A DNA stretch of 64,000 bases, from the NCBI RefSeq assembly GCF_015355625.1, contig NZ_JACLAF010000006.1, positions 1-64,000 of the forward strand, in the 5' to 3' direction. The notes under the pieces are model-generated. The model saw only the letters and a program-made list of their open reading frames with translations. It was not told the DNA's origin and ran no database searches. Numbering within the stretch: the first letter of the stretch is position 1; every line of letters begins with the position of its first letter. This document shows, one piece after another, positions 59,977-64,000 of this stretch. Position numbers and translations under genes: made by a program. Source of the stretch: Tamlana sp. I1 (GTDB lineage Bacteria; Bacteroidota; Bacteroidia; Flavobacteriales; Flavobacteriaceae).

Positions 59977-61170
59977 TTATTGTTTTACTGAAATCTCAAA
60001 AGCGTCTAATCTGTATTCATCACCTGAATTAGTTGCAAAAATAATCACAGATTCATTTGTTCCTGCTTCAAAAGTGATGGCATGTTTCTTAAACACATCA
60101 GCTACTCTTCCTTCATTAGTTTCTGTTCTAGAAGCAACAATATTACTAGCTAATAAAGATTCTGCATAAGAAGATGTATTAGGTGTAAGAATTGATAAAG
60201 TCATTTCACCTGGGTTATCTAAGTTAAACGCTGTAAAATATGTAATTACATAAGTAGCTCCTGGTGTAACATCAATTTCTTGATAAGCAACTCTGTCACC
60301 TCCTGATGGAAATTTAGCTGATTGATAGCCTTCTGGTACAGATCCTAACTCTGAATTAGAGTTAATTTGGGGTACAGTAGTACCACCACCAAGAGGACTC
60401 CAAGCAGAATTACTAGGCACTCTCCATGAATCTCTACCATCACCTGTTCCATCGAATAAATCATTATCTTCGAATCCTGCTTCTGAAATTTCAGGAACTG
60501 CTACCGTTGGTATAGCTTGAGCAACAGTAATCGTTTTAAGAGTTTCATCCGATTTCCCTAGGTTATCTGTCACTTTTAAAGTTACATCGTAAACACCTGG
60601 TCCTGGAAATCCAAATATGACTTCACGATCTTGCAAAGTTGCTGGAGGCAAATTTGCAATTTGTTCGTTATAAAAAGCAATAAGAGCAATAGTTTCTTCA
60701 CTACGAGAAGCTTCTGCTTCAGCTTTTTGCGCCTCTAATTTTATTACTTCCTGTTCCATTACTGCCTTTTTAGCAGGGTCTGATTCACAAGGAATTTTAA
60801 ATTCTAATTTATCAATTTCAGACTGAATACCAACAACAGTAGCATCAGCAGCATCAATACTTTGTTCTAAAATTGGTAACTCTTTATTAATAAGTACCAA
60901 ACCGGTATCTGGAGTCACCGTCCAATCATATTGTGTACCATTTACAGCTAAATTTGTTCCAGCTTGGAAAAAATAATCATAATTGGCAGATAACTCCACA
61001 TCATTACAATCGAACTCCGAAGAAGACACATCGCTAAAACTATAAAAAGGTGTTGGACCTGTTTTATCTTCTAAATCTCCAACTTCTGGTAAATCATCAT
61101 TAACACAAGATGCAAAAGATAACAATGCACCTGCTGCGATATACCTTAAATTAAACAAATATTTTTTCAT
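59977..61170 (-). CDS. PKD-like surface lipoprotein with inserted coiled coil (alginate locus)
   Basis: The 397-residue lipoprotein starts MKKYLFNLRYIAAGALLSFASC (Cys22). The open frame extends to 61323, but that part overlaps susD and lacks a signal. One PKD-like domain begins near residue 58 (DVELSANYDYFFQ...YDWTVTPDTG) and finishes near 216 (FGFPGPGVYDVTLKVTDNLGKSDETLKTITV). Between them, about residues 98-172 form two charged heptad-like helices around a short loop with Cys128, predicted as an antiparallel coiled-coil hairpin. A C-terminal domain of about 170 residues resembles that of the next gene. It follows susD and is likely the first glycan-binding protein. Confidence 0.82.
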   Translation of the reverse strand: MKKYLFNLRYIAAGALLSFASCVNDDLPEVGDLEDKTGPTPFYSFSDVSSSEFDCNDVELSANYDYFFQAGTNLAVNGTQYDWTVTPDTGLVLINKELPILEQSIDAADATVVGIQSEIDKLEFKIPCESDPAKKAVMEQEVIKLEAQKAEAEASRSEETIALIAFYNEQIANLPPATLQDREVIFGFPGPGVYDVTLKVTDNLGKSDETLKTITVAQAIPTVAVPEISEAGFEDNDLFDGTGDGRDSWRVPSNSAWSPLGGGTTVPQINSNSELGSVPEGYQSAKFPSGGDRVAYQEIDVTPGATYVITYFTAFNLDNPGEMTLSILTPNTSSYAESLLASNIVASRTETNEGRVADVFKKHAITFEAGTNESVIIFATNSGDEYRLDAFEISVKQ

Positions 61171-61183
61171 AATTTTTAAGTTT

Positions 61184-62731
61184 TTAGTATCCATCATTTT
61201 GATCGTAAAAATTAGGTAAGTTATCTCTCTCTCTTTGTGGGAAAGGAAGGTATTTCTTTGGGCTTGTGTAGAATAAACTATTATCATCAGAGAACTTCTG
61301 TAAAACTTTATCAGCTTCACCAAAACGAATTAAATCGTATAAACGTTGATTTTCGTAAACAAATTCAACTCTTCTCTCGTCTAATAAGGCTTGCTTAGTA
61401 ACTTCAACTTCTGGATCTAAACCAGCTCTCTCACGGACTTCATTAAAAGCAGCTACAGCTCTAGAATCCGTTGTGCTATTATTTCCAGCTAAAATAGCTT
61501 CAGTATATAACAATAACACATCGGCATATCTTAAAACAATCCAGTCGTTATCGCCAATTTCACCTGGCGTAGGGAACTTAGCGTTAAAAGTGTCGTTTGT
61601 TGGAATGGTAGGATTATAAGACAAAGGATCAATACTTCCATAAAATCTTACTGGTTGTAACTCTGGCGTCATCACAGATAAGAAATCTAAAGTAGCAATG
61701 TTTATACCATTAGATGGTCCTTGTAAAGTCATTGCAAAACTGAAAGATTCTGAATCGGTTTGTACTTGACTGTTTAAATCACTATCACTAGTTACGTAAT
61801 TATCACTTAATGCTAAATCATAAGCAATTGCGAAAATTACCTCATCGTTAATCTCACGTGCAGGGCTGTTAACCCACGCTCCATCTGGCACACCGTCTGT
61901 AAAGCCATTGCTATCTAATGCGTTACCAAATACATGTCCATAATTATCAATTAATTTAGCATAATGATCAAATATTGGAATGTTCTCATTAGGTGTTGTA
62001 ATTATACGGTAATCGTACGAATCACTATTATCAACAACAGAAGCTAGTAGTAACTCAGCTTCAGAATAATTAGGAGTTGGTTGACTTAAATAAGCTTTAG
62101 CTGTTAAACAAATAGCTGCACCTGCTGAAGGGCGGTATCTATTTTGTTCTACTCCACTTAAATAAGCAATTGAAGTTTTAAAATCTTCAATAATTTTAGC
62201 ATAAACTTCTGCTTCAGGTAATTGAGGATAATCTAAAGCTTCATCTTTAGTAACATCTAAAACCTTATCGATATAAGGGATATTTTGATAAGCTCTCACT
62301 AAATTAAAGTGAGCTAAAGCACGCATAAAGTAAGCTTCTCCTACTGCATATTGATATTTTTCTGGTGCAAGAAAACGGTTATCTATAATTGTATTTGCGT
62401 GTTTTATTACTGCGTAGTTATTAGAGTAATATGTAGCAACATCACCATTATTTGGGTCGATATCGAAAGCGTTGAAATCGGGATAATTTCCGTTTTCTGA
62501 ATTAGCTCTCACGTTATCCGACCTAAGTTCTGTTAATAAGTATTCATTAGCTGGAACTTTTTGATAAGCATCAAGCACTCCATTTGCTAAAAATTCGAAC
62601 CCATTCTCGGTTTCTAACAGCTCTTCAATTGAAAGCGCCGTAGGATTTGTTAAGTCAAGTTCTTCAGCACAACCCGTTAATAAAGCAGCGACTGAAAAAC
62701 AAGCTATAATGTTTTTATATATCTTTTTCAT
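61184..62731 (-). CDS. susD: SusD/RagB family lipoprotein (alginate locus)
   Basis: A 515-residue lipoprotein (LLTGC, Cys21). The SusD core is clear (AVGEAYFMRALAHFNLVRAYQNIPYIDKVL, AAICLTAKAYLSQ, LRYADVLLLYTEAILAGNNS, FNEVRERAGL, LLDERRVEFVYENQRLYDLIRFGEADKVL). It partners the SusC protein encoded six bases upstream in binding and importing alginate oligosaccharides. Confidence 0.95.
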   Translation of the reverse strand: MKKIYKNIIACFSVAALLTGCAEELDLTNPTALSIEELLETENGFEFLANGVLDAYQKVPANEYLLTELRSDNVRANSENGNYPDFNAFDIDPNNGDVATYYSNNYAVIKHANTIIDNRFLAPEKYQYAVGEAYFMRALAHFNLVRAYQNIPYIDKVLDVTKDEALDYPQLPEAEVYAKIIEDFKTSIAYLSGVEQNRYRPSAGAAICLTAKAYLSQPTPNYSEAELLLASVVDNSDSYDYRIITTPNENIPIFDHYAKLIDNYGHVFGNALDSNGFTDGVPDGAWVNSPAREINDEVIFAIAYDLALSDNYVTSDSDLNSQVQTDSESFSFAMTLQGPSNGINIATLDFLSVMTPELQPVRFYGSIDPLSYNPTIPTNDTFNAKFPTPGEIGDNDWIVLRYADVLLLYTEAILAGNNSTTDSRAVAAFNEVRERAGLDPEVEVTKQALLDERRVEFVYENQRLYDLIRFGEADKVLQKFSDDNSLFYTSPKKYLPFPQRERDNLPNFYDQNDGY

Positions 62732-62737
62732 AATTAA

Positions 62738-64000
62738 TTAAAAATTAAAGTTAATCCCTGCTGAAATTGTTTTTATTACTGGACCATCACCTCTTTGGTA
62801 ACCTGCTGTTAATGGTGTATTCGCATTATCAGATGTTTGACCAGCAGCCTCTGGGTTAAACCCTTCGTAATCTGCAGCAGTAAAGAATAATAAATTCTCA
62901 CCTGTTAGATATAATCTTAATTTGTCAATATTATACTTTGAAGTAAATGATTCTGGTATTGTATAACCAAATGTTATATTTCTTAAAGCAACAAAAGAAG
63001 CGTCTTGAATATGATCATCAGTATATCTTCTATGCACTAACAAATCTCTATCAACAAAATTTGAAACCGCATTTACAGCAGACTCACTAGCATAATACAT
63101 TTGATCTAAATCTGCAACTCTAACTTCACCACCGTGAGACCCTTGGAATTGGAATCCAAAATCTAAGTTTTTATAAACTAATTCTGAATTTACACCCCAC
63201 ATAAAATCAGGATATGGATTACCTAATTCAGTTCTATCATCGCCATCAATAATACCATCGCCATTTAAATCTTTTACGTATACGTGAGCATAATCATTAT
63301 TAAATCTATTAAATGGATTATCTACCCATTCTAAAGGCATCTCTTTTTCATAAACCCAACCATAAAACGATGTTATAGGCTGACCAACGCGAGCAATAAA
63401 TTCTGTAGGTCTAGTGTCTTGATCAATTCTTGAAAGAATCTGATCGTTATTACCTAAACTAACAACTTCGTTTCTGTTTAAAGAAAAGTTACCCGAAGCT
63501 TTCCAACTTAAGTTTTCTGAAGTATAAATTCGTGAACCTACTTCAATTTCAACACCTTCATTTTTAACCTCTCCAATATTTTGAAGCCAGTTATCAGCGC
63601 CATATACTCCTGAAACAGGTGCGAATAAGATTAAGTCTTTACTACTTCTAGTATAATAATCTACACCTAACGTAAATAGGTTTCGTCCAAAAGTAACATC
63701 AAGACCAGGGTTAAACTCTACCAATTGCTCCCAACCTAAATCTTGATTTGCAAGAGTTATAGCTTTTACACCAGATAAACCTTGATAACTTACTGTACTG
63801 AATGACTCTTCAAATCGGTAAAGTGAATTAAAAATATTATTGTCAATTTCGTTAGAACCAGAAACACCATAACTCGCTCTAATTTTTAAGAAACTAATAA
63901 CATCGCTATTAGACAAGAAATCCTCTTTTGAAAGAATCCAACCTGCAGAAGCTGCTGGAAAAAACCCAAATCTTGTGTTGGTACCAAATCTTGTACTACC
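62738..64000 (-). CDS. susC: SusC/RagA TonB-linked transporter (alginate locus), C-terminal part
   Basis: The frame is open from the window edge to the stop at 62738, giving about 420 C-terminal residues of the outer-membrane barrel. Recognisable pieces are RFGTNTRFGFFPAASAGWILS at the edge, IRASYGVSGSNEID, YTRSSKDLIL, the calcium-like loop VKDLNGDGIIDGDDRTELGNPYPDFMWG, and the terminal SAGINFNF with a C-terminal aromatic. The N-terminal plug and any promoter lie outside the window. It heads the susC-susD-PKD-PKD-PL7 unit. Confidence 0.93.
   Translation of the reverse strand, partial: GSTRFGTNTRFGFFPAASAGWILSKEDFLSNSDVISFLKIRASYGVSGSNEIDNNIFNSLYRFEESFSTVSYQGLSGVKAITLANQDLGWEQLVEFNPGLDVTFGRNLFTLGVDYYTRSSKDLILFAPVSGVYGADNWLQNIGEVKNEGVEIEVGSRIYTSENLSWKASGNFSLNRNEVVSLGNNDQILSRIDQDTRPTEFIARVGQPITSFYGWVYEKEMPLEWVDNPFNRFNNDYAHVYVKDLNGDGIIDGDDRTELGNPYPDFMWGVNSELVYKNLDFGFQFQGSHGGEVRVADLDQMYYASESAVNAVSNFVDRDLLVHRRYTDDHIQDASFVALRNITFGYTIPESFTSKYNIDKLRLYLTGENLLFFTAADYEGFNPEAAGQTSDNANTPLTAGYQRGDGPVIKTISAGINFNF

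Noticed and set aside
61171-61323. N-terminal extension of the PKD-like lipoprotein to an upstream start
   Set aside because: It would overlap the susD 3' end by over 100 bases and hide the lipoprotein signal that begins at 61170.

Overview
The window looks like a chromosomal segment of a marine, polysaccharide-degrading member of the Flavobacteriaceae (Bacteroidota); I cannot name the genus. The evidence is low GC, SusC/SusD pairs, type IX secretion C-terminal domains, TAnnTTTG-type -7 promoter boxes, a DnaE with a fused N-terminal exonuclease, and S16 with a long acidic tail. At least two polysaccharide utilization loci (PULs) fill most of it.

Region 1 (1-18.1 kb) is mostly housekeeping. 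It holds the tail of an insertion-sequence transposase at the window edge, tRNA-Asp, a DUF58 protein, a ClpP paralogue, thioredoxin, a cassette-like CPBP protease gene bounded by inverted repeats, DnaE, two DUF2383-like four-helix proteins, a secreted lactonase-fold protein, rpsP, rimM, a TrmN6-type methyltransferase, a glutaryl-CoA-type acyl-CoA dehydrogenase, and a 1151-residue protein that I read as PPi-type PEP carboxykinase.

Region 2 (18.1-40.8 kb) is a complete beta-mannan PUL. The plus-strand group is GH5, CE2-type esterase, SGNH acetylesterase and GH3. The minus-strand operon is GH26, sodium symporter, GH130 mannosylglucose phosphorylase, mannobiose 2-epimerase, GH26 and GH5_7-like mannanase. 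A divergent AraC regulator is followed by SusC, SusD, an IPT/TIG glycan-binding lipoprotein and GH27 alpha-galactosidase. The logic is to deacetylate and debranch galacto(gluco)mannan, cut it with GH26/GH5 enzymes, import mannobiose, epimerise it to mannosylglucose, and phosphorolyse that to mannose-1-phosphate and glucose. The locus is bracketed by two identical 35-bp terminator hairpins.

Region 3 (40.8-47 kb) carries a leucine-rich-repeat protein, a large secreted PhoX-family protein and a lipoprotein di-haem cytochrome c peroxidase with a long helical N-terminal domain.

Region 4 (47 kb to the end) is an alginate PUL that runs off the right edge. SusC (partial), SusD, two PKD-domain lipoproteins and a PL7 lyase form one unit. 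A GntR/FadR regulator, a hexuronate-type MFS transporter and an SDR reductase (DEH to KDG) follow. Next are a PL6 lyase with BACON, discoidin-like and T9SS domains, then a LacI regulator divergent from KDG kinase, a PPi-type phosphofructokinase and KDPG aldolase. Alginate is cut to unsaturated monomer (DEH), imported, reduced to KDG, phosphorylated and split to pyruvate and glyceraldehyde-3-phosphate. The reversible PPi-type PFK may serve gluconeogenesis.

The points most worth a second look are: the LacI gene, which has no ATG and whose promoter and only canonical start codon lie inside its operator; the coiled-coil hairpin inserted in an alginate PKD lipoprotein; the direct repeats bracketing the mannan PUL; the two PPi-type central-carbon enzymes; and the tandem operator-like repeats on the PL6 promoter.
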